The notes beneath the pieces were generated by a model. The model ran no database searches. It was not told where the DNA came from and was given only the letters and a program-made list of their open reading frames with translations. A program made the translations under genes and the position numbers. From NCBI GenBank assembly GCA_036186865.1, contig AP025071.1:12324585-12388584 (forward strand): a stretch of DNA of 64,000 bases. Reading direction: 5' to 3'. The DNA comes from Eustoma russellianum. Taxonomy: Eukaryota; Streptophyta; Magnoliopsida; Gentianales; Gentianaceae. Positions 47,801-59,433 of the stretch are shown one piece after another. Within the stretch, counting starts at the first letter, position 1; every line of letters begins with the position of its first letter.

Positions 47801-50458
47801 TATAATTATTGTGCACTATTTTACAAAGTTTACTAAAATGAAATTCAGCACATGGTATGGCCATCACACACGCCTACTCAGCATTGATGGAGGCTATCTG
47901 GAGCTTATTTGGCATCTTAATTGGTTATGAATGGACTACACAAGGTTGTGACATAATGGAGGGAGCTACACAAGGTAATGTTGCAAACTATGTCACAAAT
48001 ATAACACATGTTGAAAATTCAGCATGTGTCAATTAATGTGGCCAAAATTTTGTTCATTAATGGTGATAAATTTGCCTCTTCATTTTCAAGGGATTGATAT
48101 AATACTAATATGGCAATAATATGAACATGTTGAGAATATTGCACATGCTGAAAATTTCAGCATGTGAATCAATGTTATGGCCGAATTCTTGGCTTAATTG
48201 AGACCAATTTAGTTTGCAAATTATGCGGGAATAATTATGTGATATTTGGAAAGTTTTTTATTAATAATTTGGCACATGTTTTAAGTGTAATTCTCAGATT
48301 TGTACAGTCATCAAGTGATGAACTTATATTCCAACGTACTACCGACATGTTATATATATTACGAACGTACGTTAACGTCAGACCACTATACTTACCTCAT
48401 ATTTATGAGTATTTCTGGTCTTATATCATATTATATAAGTCATGGTGATAAAAAAATTATTACGACACGTTACAAGGTTCTAAACCAAAAGTTGTCGTAT
48501 CAGGTGATTACCAAAACTTCGCTAACGTGTCGCGTACTTGCCATATATAGATGTCCAGCCCCTACTCCTCAAAAATGGACGAAAATTTCATGTCTTAAAT
48601 TGTATATTCAGCGATAAAATCATTCCATGTTGGCACACATAAATCATCCCCAATTAAGGCCAAATTAGAGATTCCAAATTCAATATTTTTTTCACATGGG
48701 GCGCCAATTTTAATCAGCCTTTACAGCTGAATATTCAAGTTATTTTATGTATATTATGTGTGACATAATATATATAACATGTGCAAAAAGTTTGAATTTA
48801 ATCGGAGAAAAATCGCATAATCGACAAAAGTCGAAAATTCGTTTTTCTACGAACACAACACGTGGAACGTTTTTGGCTTAACATGTAACATGTGTCTAGA
48901 CACTTTTTACATATTCAATACATAATAAAGTGTTCTAGAAAATTCAAATAAACGCTGATTGGAATGTACCATATGTGTATAATTATTGTGCACTATTTTA
49001 CAAAGTTTACAACAATGAAATTCAGCACATCGTATGGCCATCACACACGCCTACTCAGCCTTGATGGAGCCTATGTGGAGCTTAGTTGGCATCTTGATTG
49101 GTGATGAATGGACTACACAAGGTTGTGACATAATGGAGGGAGCTACACAAGATAATGTTTCAAACTATGTCACAAACATAACACATGCTGAAAATTCAGC
49201 ATGTGTCAATTAATATGGCCGAAATTTTGTTCCTTAATGATGATAAATTTGCCTCTTCATTTTCAAGGGATTGATATAATACTAATATTGCAATAATATG
49301 AACATGTTGAGAATATTGCACATGCTGAAAATTTCAGCATGTGAATCAATGTTATGGCCAAATTCTTGGCTTAATTGAGACCAATTTAGTTTGCAAATTA
49401 TGTGGGAATAATTATGTGATATTTGGAAAGTTTTTTATTAATAATTTGGCACATGTTTTAAGTGTAATGCTCAGATTTGTACAGTCATCAAGTGATGCAC
49501 ATATATTTCAACGTACTACCGACACGTTATATATGTTGCAAACAAACGTTAATGTCACACCACCATTCTTACCTCATATTTATGAGTATATTCAGGTCTT
49601 ATATCATATGATATAAGTCATGGTGATGAAAAAATTATTACGACACGTTACAAGGTTCTAAACCAAAAGTTGTCGTATTAGGTGACCAAAACTTCGCTAA
49701 CGTGTCACGTACTTGCCATATATAGATGGACAGCCCCTACTCTTTAAAAATGGCCACAACTTTTGTGTCTTAAATGGTATATTCAGCCATAAAATCATTT
49801 CATGTTGGCACGCACAAATCATCCCCCCCAATTAAGGCCAAATTGTGGAGATTTCAAATTCAAAATTTTTGTCACATGGGGCGCCACTTTTAACCAGCCT
49901 TTAGAGCTGAATATTCAAGTTATTCTATGTATATTATGTGTGACATAATATATATAACATGTGCAAAAAGTTTGAATTTAATCGGAGAAAAATCGCGTAA
50001 TCAACAAAAGTCGAAAATTCTGTTTTCTACGAACACATCACATGGAACGTTTTTGGATTAACATTTAACATGTATCTAGACACTTTTTACATATTCAATA
50101 AATACTAAAGTGTTCTAGAAAATTCAAATTGGGGCTGATTGGAATATACCATATGTGTATAATTATTGCGCACTATTTTACAAAGTTCACAAAAATGAAA
50201 GCACATGGTATGGCCATCACACACGCCTACTCAGCCTTGATAGAGCCTATGTGGAGCTCAGTTGGCATCTTGATTGTTGAAGAATGGACTACATAAGATT
50301 AGTGACATAATGAAGGGAGCTACACAAGGTAATATTTCAAACTATGTCACAAATATAACACATGCTGAAAATTCAGCATGTGTGTATTAATATGGCCGAA
50401 ATTTTGTTCTTTAATGGTGATAAATTTGCCTCTTTATTTTTAAGGGATAGATATAATA
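44896..50458 (+). repeat. A3 LTR, second block: 1.18-kb tandem array
   Basis: This stretch continues the A3 LTR after B and is a tandem array. Unit 1 is 10874-10991 plus 44896-45959 (1182 bp), unit 2 is 45960-47139 (1180), unit 3 is 47140-48320 (1181), unit 4 is 48321-49497 (1177), and unit 5 is 49498-50458, cut by D. The unit equals the middle of a normal A-family LTR (about 2397-3775 in A1): its end (CATCAAGTGATG) is joined to its start (CACATATATTCC). Units 2 and 3 differ at about 14 of 205 bases sampled. Each unit has two CACATGCTGAA palindromes and a TATATAG motif. No gene is seen. Confidence 0.93.
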
Positions 50459-53400
50459 TGTTGTACCCATTGTGAAACTATTATGTACCCCCGATGTATA
50501 TGAAGTGGCTTAATAATATCCTATTTCCCAATTACAATTTTCTACATTCCAATTATTTTCTTTCTTTTATAGGTGCCTTAAGAAAAATAATATTCTATAA
50601 GCAAATATCTAAATTATAGGTATGGATAATGCTTCATGGTGAAATACCAATTATGCCCTCCCAACATTTCGAAAAAAAGAGGGGAAAGAAAATCGGCCAT
50701 GCTTAAGAGGATCTAGAACCATCCTCTTTTAATAACCTAACTAACCCACTAAAAAGATTTTTTTTAACTAACCCTCAAAAGCTACAACTTCTATTAAATA
50801 GCCAACATCCATTTACTTCCTCTCATGATTGTGTTCCAAGACAAGTGAAGAGTCTCCCCTTTCCTCCCTTTTTACATTCGCCGGCCACCCCCTTGAAACT
50901 CCATGGATTTTTCTTCAACCTCATAACAAGCAAGATCCATTCCATCCACATTCCATCCACTTAACACCTCTCAAGGCAACATCCAAACACTTCAAGTGAT
51001 TCAAACACTCAAGGAACCTCTTGACCGAAGGTGTTCTTAGTAGTGCTCCAAGACCATCTCATTCAACTCTCAAGCTTCAAGCTAGGTAAGAAAGTCTCTT
51101 AAACATCTCCTTTAATTCTAGATTATCAACTTGTGAAGCTCACTTTGACCTCCATTTCCCCCAAAAACCGTGGCATTGCATGTGCCTCTAGGTGAGGAAT
51201 CTTCAAGCTCCTTGGCGTAGGTGTCCTTCAAGTGAGCCATTCCAACACAAGTTCCATATTGATAAGGATTCTAGACCTCTATATGTCCATTCTAACTCCC
51301 CATGAAGCTTAAATTCAGATGTTTACCTAACCCCATAAACCGTGAGTCTTAGGAAGAAAAAGGGAGGTGATATCTTCAAGCTCTCAAGAAGTGGTGATAG
51401 TTTGGCAGCTAGGTTGCAACACTAAGCTATTTGGTAAGAAATCTATCTTAGGTATAGTTCATTTACCTTCAGATTTGTGGCTAACACTAACCTCCACCTT
51501 TGACTTCAAAACCGTGTACACCGGGGTTGTAGGAGGAGATTTCAAGCTATTCGATCCACTCTAAGCTAAGAAGAATTTCGGACTCAACAAGAGGCAAGTA
51601 TACTCTAGACTTTCATGATTTATTTAAGGAGTTAATGACTTGAATGTTTAGGCATAGTAAGGTATGATTTTTAGATGACATGGTAAGCGTGAAATAGTAA
51701 AGTTTATGAACCTCGGTGAATCATTAGTATAAAAGTTTACCCTTTGGCTTGTGTTACTTGATGGATATGTTAAGACCCCTCTTTTTAGCATGCAGTATGT
51801 TACATAATTCTTATATTTGGGCTGCAATGGTAACATAACAAGGAATGGTATGAATCTTGTATGTTACGTGTTCCATGATGCTTGAAATAGCCAAAATGAC
51901 AAGTCAAGTGGACTGTTTTTGGGTCTTTTGAAAAACAGCCTTAGAAGACATTTGAAGGTATTAATGGGTGTTCAAGTAAGGTACTATGGTCCATAAGAAT
52001 GTTGGTCTAATCACCCTTGATGAACTATGTTGAGAATAGTGTTAAATCACGAGTTGTGGATGAGTATGTTTGTGTGTTCTAGTTCGGCCTTAATAGGGTC
52101 TAATAGGAAATGGATGGTGTTTATTTTTCCTTATTTAGGAGCATGTTTAGGACCTATTCTCATAATGAATTATGGCTGGAAAAATTTGGATATCGTGTGC
52201 TAAGTGAAGTCTATGTGTTCCAAGTTGTGCTATAGAGGTTAGAAGCGAAATTAGTCATGGTGTTGGTATTTGTAGGACCTTTTGGTTTCATCACTGTGAG
52301 GATTAAAGGATGAAGGAGTAAATAATGCATGTGACAAGGGACAAGGAATGGTCTAAGAAAAATTCAAGAAACAGAACTGTTTTGAGTGTTATAATGATTG
52401 GCCTTGAAATGAACCTTGTGATTGCGTGAATAACCCCAAATTTGGTGTGATGGTAGGCCATTATGTATATTAAGTGAATGTGGTGGTAGATCGATAAAAA
52501 GACTAGTTCTATAATCTTAAAGGAACCTTAAGAGGAACCTGTGCAAAACAGATTTCTGGGCGCATATGTTCTGGAAAAATAATTGTTTAACCACTTTAGA
52601 GGTATTGGATTGCCTTGAAATTTTTATGGGAGTCACTTAAAGCATTTGCACAGATTTCTATGTAAATAAATTGGCTAAAAACATTTGTTTGTGGGGTTAA
52701 CAGCTGAAGAGAATTCGGATGAACGTTTCTAGAAATCTGGACAGAATGTTGGGTCATAATGTTTTGACATGTCCTAATTGTTTAGGCGTGAAGATGGTGT
52801 TTGGGCTTAAGAAAATTATTCCCCAGTATGTTAACTTTGTTTTCCAAGTGGTATATGTGAATAATTGATGATTTAAGGGTCATGAAAACGGAATGGAACA
52901 GGTACTACACAGCAGAAAGTTCGGCAGTGCCATGTCTTGTTGGAACCCGGATTTGAACCCCTTATGTTTATTGGATTGTTACGAAATTTTTATGTTTGAT
53001 AGTTAGGACCCTAATGTGCATGCCGTGTAAAAAGGTTCAGGGAATGAGTTGTCTTGTTTGCATTTTGAGTCAAGGAAAATGAGTGCGATCTGCTGGAAAG
53101 TTATTTTCAGCCTATGAGGTTGTACCTATGTCATGTCCTAAGGGATTTTTAAGACGATTCATGCCATGACTCTCATTGCGTTTCATCCCATGTATCATGC
53201 ATGACCATGTGCATCACGAATCTGACTTTTCTCTAAGTTTTCCTTATGCAAGCAAGTTTTCTTTATGTAAGTAAGTTATTTATGGCTCCATGATTTTCAA
53301 AGAAATGCTCTATGATTTCCTTGCCGGCAAAGCATGCTCAAAACCCGAGCCAGACCCGAGGTTAATAGGTTTGATGACATGATATGTTCTGGACCCGTCC

Positions 53401-54264
53401 CAGACCTGGGGTTAATTGGTCTGATAATATGTTCTGGACCCGACCAAGGCCTGGGGTTAATTGGTCTGATGGCACGTTCTGAACCCGTCCCAGACCAGGG
53501 GTTAATTGGTTTGTCGACATGTTCTGGACCCGCTCAGATCCGAGGTTAATTTATCTGACACTCTAATTTATTTTATGCCTGCTTTATGTGACCAAATGAT
53601 GATTTTTCCATGACATGACATCATGCATTGCATCTTGCATATTTCATATACACTTTGCATGTTAGGACGGTTAAGTTATGAAGTGATATGATAATGTCAG
53701 AATGGTATTACTTAAGTATGATTAGGTTATATTTTCAGCGGATCAAAGATTAAAAGCCAGTATGAATCAATGGTTGAGGCTCTTGGAGTTTTTCATTCAT
53801 ACTATGATGCTTTATCTATTTCATGATAGTTTATTGTAAGCTTGCTGGGTGATTTTATCACTCATACCTTTATTTTTTCCCCAGAGCTCGAGAATGCCAA
53901 TGTTGAGTGGATCGATGATGAACCAAGAGTGCCATACCCGTAGCCAAGAAGCCGAGAGAAGACGATGCTTAAGGACTTTTGTGCCAACATGATATTTGTA
54001 CTATGGACTATGTTTGAAACTTTTGGGATTTAGGTTTTACCTCGTTTTGCTGGACCGATGTTTTGGGACTTTAACATTTTCGGCAAGCATGTTTATTTCG
54101 AAGTTTTTAATTCTGCCTAAATTTTGCTACTCTGTTAAATGTTGACATGGCAGTCCATGACTTAGTCATGGATTTTTACATGTTATGCATGACGCTTTGT
54201 ACTCTCCGTAGCGAAGTACGGTGGGTGCACCGTATTCGGACGAGGTCCGGTGCAGGGCGCTACA
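50459..54264 (+). repeat. D 5' LTR (3806 bp)
   Basis: It runs from TGTTGTACCC to GGGCGCTACA, followed by the primer site. The ending matches B and C (AAGTACGGTGGGTGCACCG). It has a GGACCCG array at 53345-53565. No coding sequence is seen. Confidence 0.92.
53345..53565 (+). repeat. Minisatellite of about 43-58 bp in D LTR
   Basis: Five units contain TTCTGGACCCG-type and GGGGTTAATTGGTCTGAT-type sequence. It is the plus-strand counterpart of the 43-bp array in F. Confidence 0.85.
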
Positions 54265-54266
54265 GG

Positions 54267-54280
54267 TGGTATTAGAACAC
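54267..54280 (+). other. D primer-binding site
   Basis: TGGTATTAGAACAC starts two bases after the LTR. One base (T for C) departs from the initiator tRNA-Met complement seen in C (TGGTATCAGAA). Confidence 0.8.
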
Positions 54281-54571
54281 AGGCTCTTGATTTTGGGTAG
54301 AACGTAGAACTAAGTTATGATCTTAGAAACCTAAGTTTGATCTTAGATCTAAGTCATGATTTTAGATGAGTGATGGCCTTAGACTAGTATAACGTAGACC
54401 GGATTAAGGATTTAATTCAATAATTAATCCTGACCCATAGAATCCGGAATCTCTATACTAAGATATGTCTTTCCTCTTCCTCATTTGAATTTTTTGAGAA
54501 TTATGATCTTTAGCCAAAATAATTTGGTTTTATCCAAACATTTGTATAAATTTTTACGCTCCGTAGTGCAG

Positions 54572-55787
54572 ATGGCTCGACCTCGTGGTAGACATCCTAA
54601 GACTCAACCAGATCCACAGGAGCCAGTCCCTCCCCAGCCACAAGGCCCTGTTCCTCCTCCACTGGCTCAAGTCCCTCTGCCACCACCACATGATCAGAAT
54701 CCTCCTGTTCCGAATAATCAACCTCCACCACCGCAAGCACCTATTCCTCCGGTGATTCCTGATGTTAATGCCTTTCAGGCCTTTTACCAGATGGTCACAC
54801 AAATAGGTCAAGGCCTAATCCATCAGAATGCTCCGCCCCAGCCACGTGAGCCAGTGACAGATGCTCAGTATTACTTTGAGAAGCTAAAAAGGGCTAATGT
54901 ACCACCATTCGAGGGAATGCTAGATTCGGACATAGTTGAGAAGTGGTTAGATGAGGTCGAGAACTGTTTTGAGCTAATCCAAGCCCCTGATGAGATGAAA
55001 GCTCAAGCCGTGAGGCCCTTCCTGTTAAGTGAAGCGAATCAATAGTGGAAGACTAACCTGCACCCCTTGCCAAGACCAATTGCCTGGGAAAGATTCTTGC
55101 AAGAATTCCATAAGTTCTACATTGCTCCGTCGGTGAAGTTGCAGAAGAGGCATGAGTTTGAATCACTAAAAAAAGAGCCCGGTATGACCGTTGCAGATTA
55201 TGCCAATAAGTTCATTGCATTGGGAAGATTTCAGCCATCAAATATGGATGATGAAGAGACGAAAATGTTGAAATTTGAAAGAGGGTTGAACCCAAGGATT
55301 AAAACATGGTTGGTAAATGCAAATCCTGCAAAATTTGGAGCCCTTTTGGATGCCTGTTATAGGATCGAGAGAGATATCATCCGCTGAGACGATGTGGGAC
55401 GGAAAAGGGAAAGGCAAGTGACTAGAAATGAGAAGTTCAGGAAGGTAGCCAAGAAGAATTTCAGAGGATCTGTTCGTTAAGGGAGATCACAGGGTCAGAA
55501 TAAGCGCCGCCAGCAGCATCAAGCTAATCAGCAAAAGAATCAAGCTCCACCCCAGCAGCCAGCTATACCAGTGTGCCCTCAGTGCCAGAAGAGACATATG
55601 GGTGAGTGTCGATGGAAGACTGGACAGTGTTTTGGATGCAGTAAGGATGGCCACCTGATTCAAGATTGCCCAATCAGAGGAGCCCAGCAGCAGCAGTAAC
55701 AGCCAAGGAATCAATGACCGTGTGCGAATGCGAGGGTGCACGTTATGACAGATGCAGATGTTGAGGAGACGGCAGACGTAGTGACTG
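54572..55787 (+). pseudogene. gag: D gag, with five stops
   Basis: The ATG at 54572 (MARPRGRHPKTQ) is chosen because it opens a continuous gag and lies 0.3 kb after the primer site. A Pro/Gln-rich N-terminus (about 70 residues) leads to the gypsy gag core with FEGMLDSDIVEKWLDEVE, then WERFLQEFHKFYIAPS and FESLKKEPGMTVADYANKF. A zinc knuckle CFGCSKDGHLIQDC lies at 55628-55669. In-frame stops are at 55043 (TAG for Trp), 55385 (TGA, likely from CGA), 55478 (TAA), 55697 (TAA) and 55715 (TGA); all can be explained by C-to-T or G-to-A change. The frame runs into intron 1. Confidence 0.92.
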
Positions 55788-55869
55788 GTATGGTTTAAAG
55801 TTTTATGCCTTAAATATGTTTTGCTTACACATGCCTATATTGTCACTTAGTTAAATATACATGATTCAG
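55788..55869 (+). other. Probable intron 1 of D, between gag and protease (82 bp)
   Basis: It begins GTATGG after GTG ACT G and ends GATTCAG before GA GCT. Splicing joins VTG to the protease run-in (AILVCSIPANVLFDSGAS) with no break in frame. Left in, its length (3n+1) and an in-frame TAG stop the protein. B has lost the region, so it cannot be compared here. Confidence 0.72.
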
Positions 55870-57953
55870 GAGCTATCTTAGTATGTAGCATACCCGCAAA
55901 TGTATTGTTCGACAGTGGCGCCAGCCACTCATTTATCTCCAGAATGTTTGCTAAGAATATCAATCATAAACCTGTCCGGTTAGAATTACCCTATAGAGTG
56001 CAAGCAGCCGGTGATCAGGTGCTTGTCTCTCATCATATCTTCAGAAATTGCGCGCTTGAGTGTGATGAATAGCGGTTTGAAGCCGACTTAATCCCCATAT
56101 CCATGAGTGATTTCGATGTAATTCTTGGAATAGATTGGCTCTCGAAGAACCATGCTCACATTGATTGCCGGAGTAGGCAAGTTATAATCAAGGACCCCGC
56201 TCGAGATGAAATATCATTCCAAGGAGGAGCCAAGTTGAAGAAACCATCCAAGAAGGTCTATGTTAATGCGACTCGTGCCAGCCGAGCATTGAAGAAAGGC
56301 CATGAAGGATTCTTCGTTTATATCCTAAGTGTTGAGCAAATGAGTCCCACCCTTGCTCAAGTTCCTGTTGTTAACGAATACCCTGATGTTTTCCTAGATG
56401 AATTACCCGGGTTTCCTCCCGACCGTGAAATTGCCTTCGAAATAAACCTTGTTTTAGGAGCAGAACCCATATCAAAAGCACCATATCGGATGGCACCTGC
56501 GGAACTAAAAAAACTAAAGGAGCCGTTGCACGAGCTGTTAGAGAAAAAGCTTATTCGCCCCAGCGTTTCGCCTTGGGGTGCCCCTGTGCTATTCGTAAAG
56601 AAGAAAGATGGAAGCATACGTTTATGCATCGATTACCAGGAACTTAACAAAATCACCATAAAGAATAAGTACCCACTGTCCCGGATCGACGATTTATTCG
56701 ATCAACTCAGGGTACGTAATTAACAAGTCTTATTTCAACTAAGGTTTAAATTTTCCAAAACCCTGTCTAAAGTATCTTAATGCAGGGATCTCGGGTTTTC
56801 AGTATGATACACCTGCGATCTGGATATTTCCAGTTGAAGATTAAAGCCCGAAGATATTCCTAAGACTGCTTTCAGAACACGCTATGGACACTACGAATCC
56901 CTTGTCATGCCATTCGGATTGACCAACGCTCTTGCCGATTTTATGGACCTCATGAATCGAGTCTTTCAAGATCAGTTAGACAAGTTCGAAGTGGTCTTCA
57001 TAGATGACATCTTGATCTATTCACCAGATGAAGAAACCCATGCAGCCCATTTGAGGACGGTTTTGAATACTTTAAGAGAAAGACGCTTGTATGCGAAATT
57101 TAACAAATGCGAGTTCTGGCTGCATAGTGTATACTTCCTCGGCCATGTCATATCAGAAGATGGGATTTCTGTGGATCCCAAGAAAATTGAGGCCATTACG
57201 GAGTAGCCCAGACCAACTAATGTTACAGAAGTGAGAAGCTTCCTTGGACTGGCAGGGTATTATCGAAAGTTTGTGGAAGGATTCTCAAGGATAGCCGTTC
57301 CTCTCACCAGATTGACACAGAAGAAAACAAAGTTTGAGTAGAACGCAGATTGTGAAAGGAGCTTTACGGAATTAAAAGCGAAGTTGACATCTGCCCCTGT
57401 TTTGGCTCAGCCCATTCCTGGCGAAAAATATGTTGTGTATAGTGATGCCTCAAAGAACGGTCTTGGATGTGTTCTTATGCAGAAGGATAGAGTAATAGCC
57501 TATGCATCTCGACAGTTGAAGCCATTCGAACAAAGCTACCCCATTCATGATCTTGAGCATGCCGCAGTGGTATTTGCTTTAAAGATATGGAGGCGTTACT
57601 TGTATGGTGAGAAATATGAGATCTTTACAGATCACAAAAGCCTAAAATATCTATTTACCCAAAAAGAACTAAATATGCGGCAGCGCAGATGGCTTGAGTT
57701 GATTAAAGATTATGACCTCTCGATTCAATATCACCCTGGAAAAGCTAATAAAGTTGTTGATGCATTGACTCGGAAGACAAGCCACCCACGTCAACCACCT
57801 CTTCAGCGGGACATGGAAGAATTTGGCCTTGAAGAAGTTGATTCCATGGATGAAGTTCTCGCCAAATTGGTTCTCATTCCTTCACTGATTGATAGGACCA
57901 AGGAAGCTCAAGGAGATGATGAAGCGTTGAGGCAGATCAAGGATAGAATGAAA
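55870..57953 (+). pseudogene. pol: D pol: protease, RT, RNase H; cut by E
   Basis: Protease has LFDSGASHSFIS (catalytic Asp near 55911) and IDWLSKNHA. RT has DREIAFEINL, KAPYRMAPAEL, PWGAPVLFVKKKDGS, and after intron 2 FIDDILIY near 57000. RNase H has YSDASKNGLG and TDHKSLKYLF, and the linker before integrase is cut by E after TGAAA. Breaks: TAG 56070, one extra base near 56850, TAG 57204 and TAG 57339 (both for Trp). The motif A block reads FSMIHLRSGY where B has FSKIDLRSGY, so the first catalytic Asp of RT is His here. Confidence 0.93.
56712..56785 (+). other. Probable intron 2 of D, in reverse transcriptase (74 bp)
   Basis: It begins GTACGT after CTC AGG and ends AATGCAG before GGA TCT CGG. 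It is at the same codon and phase as the B intron (14949-15018), while the intron sequences have diverged except near the ends. Left in, its length (3n+2) and an early TAA break the protein. Confidence 0.82.
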
Positions 57954-58164
57954 TGTTAGTTTATAAAATGTTTTGATGATACAAAAAGATGTTTTAAAAG
58001 GACTAAGATGAAATTTCATATCTTTAGTTCAAAGCAAAATTGATGTAAACATGTGCGAGACAAAAAATCTCTCATGAATTGGATGAAGGTTACATCAGCC
58101 CTTCAAGAGATCCATGTGAAGCTTGGTAAAAATTTAAGCACTCAGATCCATGTCATACTCTCAG

Positions 58165-58455
58165 CCAAGAGGCGTAGATCGATTGACGTATATCTAAGAG
58201 ACGTCGATCTCTCAGTTAAGCATACGTTGATCGATCGACGTATAACTGAGAGACGTCGATCTCTCAGCTTCAGGTATGTCGATCGATCGACATACATCTG
58301 AGAGACGTCGATCTCTCAGCCTAATGACGTCGATCGATCGACGTCATTCTGAGAGACGTCGATCTCTCAGCCAGGCTGACGTCGATCGATCGACGTCTGA
58401 CTGAGAGACGTCGATCTCTCAGCTCTGGCACGTAGATCGATCGACGTCTCCAGGA
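58165..58455. repeat. 52-bp array of alternating palindromes in E LTR
   Basis: Type 1 (CTGAGAGA arm, CGTCGA centre, TCTCTCAG arm) is at 58194-58215, 58246-58267, 58298-58319, 58349-58370 and 58401-58422, 51-52 bp apart. Type 2 lies between them around GATCGATCGA: about 58221-58243, 58274-58295 (perfect 22-mer), 58323-58348 (perfect 26-mer), 58378-58397 (perfect 20-mer), with degenerate end copies near 58171 and 58430. The array lies about 270-560 bp upstream of the TATA box. Confidence 0.93.
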
Positions 58456-58719
58456 TTCAAAAATTTTCAAATGTTGGAACAAAATCCAAGGGAGATCTAT
58501 GATCTTTTCTCTCTCCAATCTTGCTCAAATTTCTTGTGGACTTTAACCCAACATACTACATGCTTCCTTGACTATTTTAAACATGTCTAAGATTCTCTAG
58601 GGTGGCTATCCAAGATCAAATCACTCCATAGGGTGGCTAAAGACTATTTTGGCACTATCTTGACATTTTTTGAAGATGAAGACTTGGTGGAGAGCCTCAA
58701 AAACGTGGTCAACTTTATT

Positions 58720-58727
58720 TATAAATA
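58720..58727 (+). promoter_or_regulatory. TATA box of E LTR
   Basis: TATAAATA, followed by GAAGAGG, is a textbook plant TATA box; transcription would begin about 30 bases on, near ACACACTTTC (58752-58761). That would give a U3 of about 0.8 kb. Confidence 0.6.
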
Positions 58728-59372
58728 GAAGAGGCTTGGATGAAGCAATTACACACTTTCAACATCATCTAGCTTCATTTTCCATTGTTTTATATTTCTC
58801 TCATACTTGTAAATTTGTTTAAAGCTTGTCTAGCTTTTCTTTGATCTTCATTATTGTATATTGAGAGAAAGAGAGTCAAGCACAAGAGGAACCATAAATA
58901 TTTGATCTCTTGCTTGTGCTTAGACATGTGAGAAAGTGTGAACCTTACTATATTTCTTCAACCCACTGTGAGAAGTTCTTGAGGGAACTTTTGTTGAAGT
59001 AGTGAGGAAGCAAGAAGTTGTTCTTGCTAAGAGCTGTAGTTGCTGTAGTTGCACAAGTGTGTTTTGTGCAAGAAGTTGCTGTTGTTGTTGCTTACACTAA
59101 AGTGTTAGTGTAAGTGTTGCTGTGGTTGTTCTTATTGTTCGTAATAAGAAGAGTAGTTGTTGAAAATCCACTTTGGAAACAAAGTGGTAGTGGAGTAGAA
59201 TCATTTACGATTCGAACCACTCTATATCTGGTGTACTCATTCATTATCTCTCATCTCCAATTCTTGCTCTGATTTTGAATATCCTTTTGAGTTGAGACAA
59301 ACGAGAAAATTCCGCAAAAAGAGCTAAACACTCTATTCACCCCCCTCTAGAGTGTATTTCGGACCTAACAAT

Positions 59373-59385
59373 TGGTATCAGAGCT
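59373..59385 (+). other. E primer-binding site
   Basis: TGGTATCAGAGCT follows the LTR by two bases and fits plant initiator tRNA-Met. Confidence 0.92.
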
Positions 59386-59433
59386 TAACCTTGATTGCTT
59401 GGCCTATCTTTGCAAGTAGCAAGGTTAAAGATC

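Larger units (their letters stand above)
8913..50458 (+). mobile_element. A3: copia Sirevirus-like element, gag only, interrupted by B and others
   Basis: A3 is the oldest layer seen. The visible parts are gag remnants (8913-10218), a short 3' region (10219-10471), and a 3' LTR in two blocks (10472-10991 and 44896-50458) separated by the B insertion. F interrupts the gag on the left and D cuts the LTR at 50459. Its sequence is related to A1 and A2 but more diverged, so it is a different subfamily. No pol exists between gag and the 3' LTR. The two LTR blocks fit together at the ATATA duplication, which proves they were one. Confidence 0.85.
50459..57953 (+). mobile_element. D: Tekay-like Ty3/gypsy element, 5' part
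   Basis: D starts at TGTTGTACCC in unit 5 of the A3 array and holds a 5' LTR, primer site, gag, protease, RT and RNase H. E interrupts it at 57953/57954, and the rest is outside. The expected left target copy is TAATA (50454-50458). Its LTR start differs from those of B and C after the first ten bases, so D is a separate family of the same lineage. Two likely introns are present. Confidence 0.92.
57954..59370 (+). repeat. E 5' LTR (1417 bp)
   Basis: It runs from TGTTAG to CTAACA, a perfect 6-bp inverted terminal pair, and is followed after two bases by the primer site. It holds a palindrome array (58165-58455), a TATA box (58720) and GTTGTT-rich sequence near 59030-59160. No coding sequence is seen. 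Confidence 0.94.

Noticed and set aside
54554..54811. Minus-strand frame opposite D gag
   Set aside because: It is the shadow of the Pro-rich gag segment, whose base composition avoids stops on the other strand.
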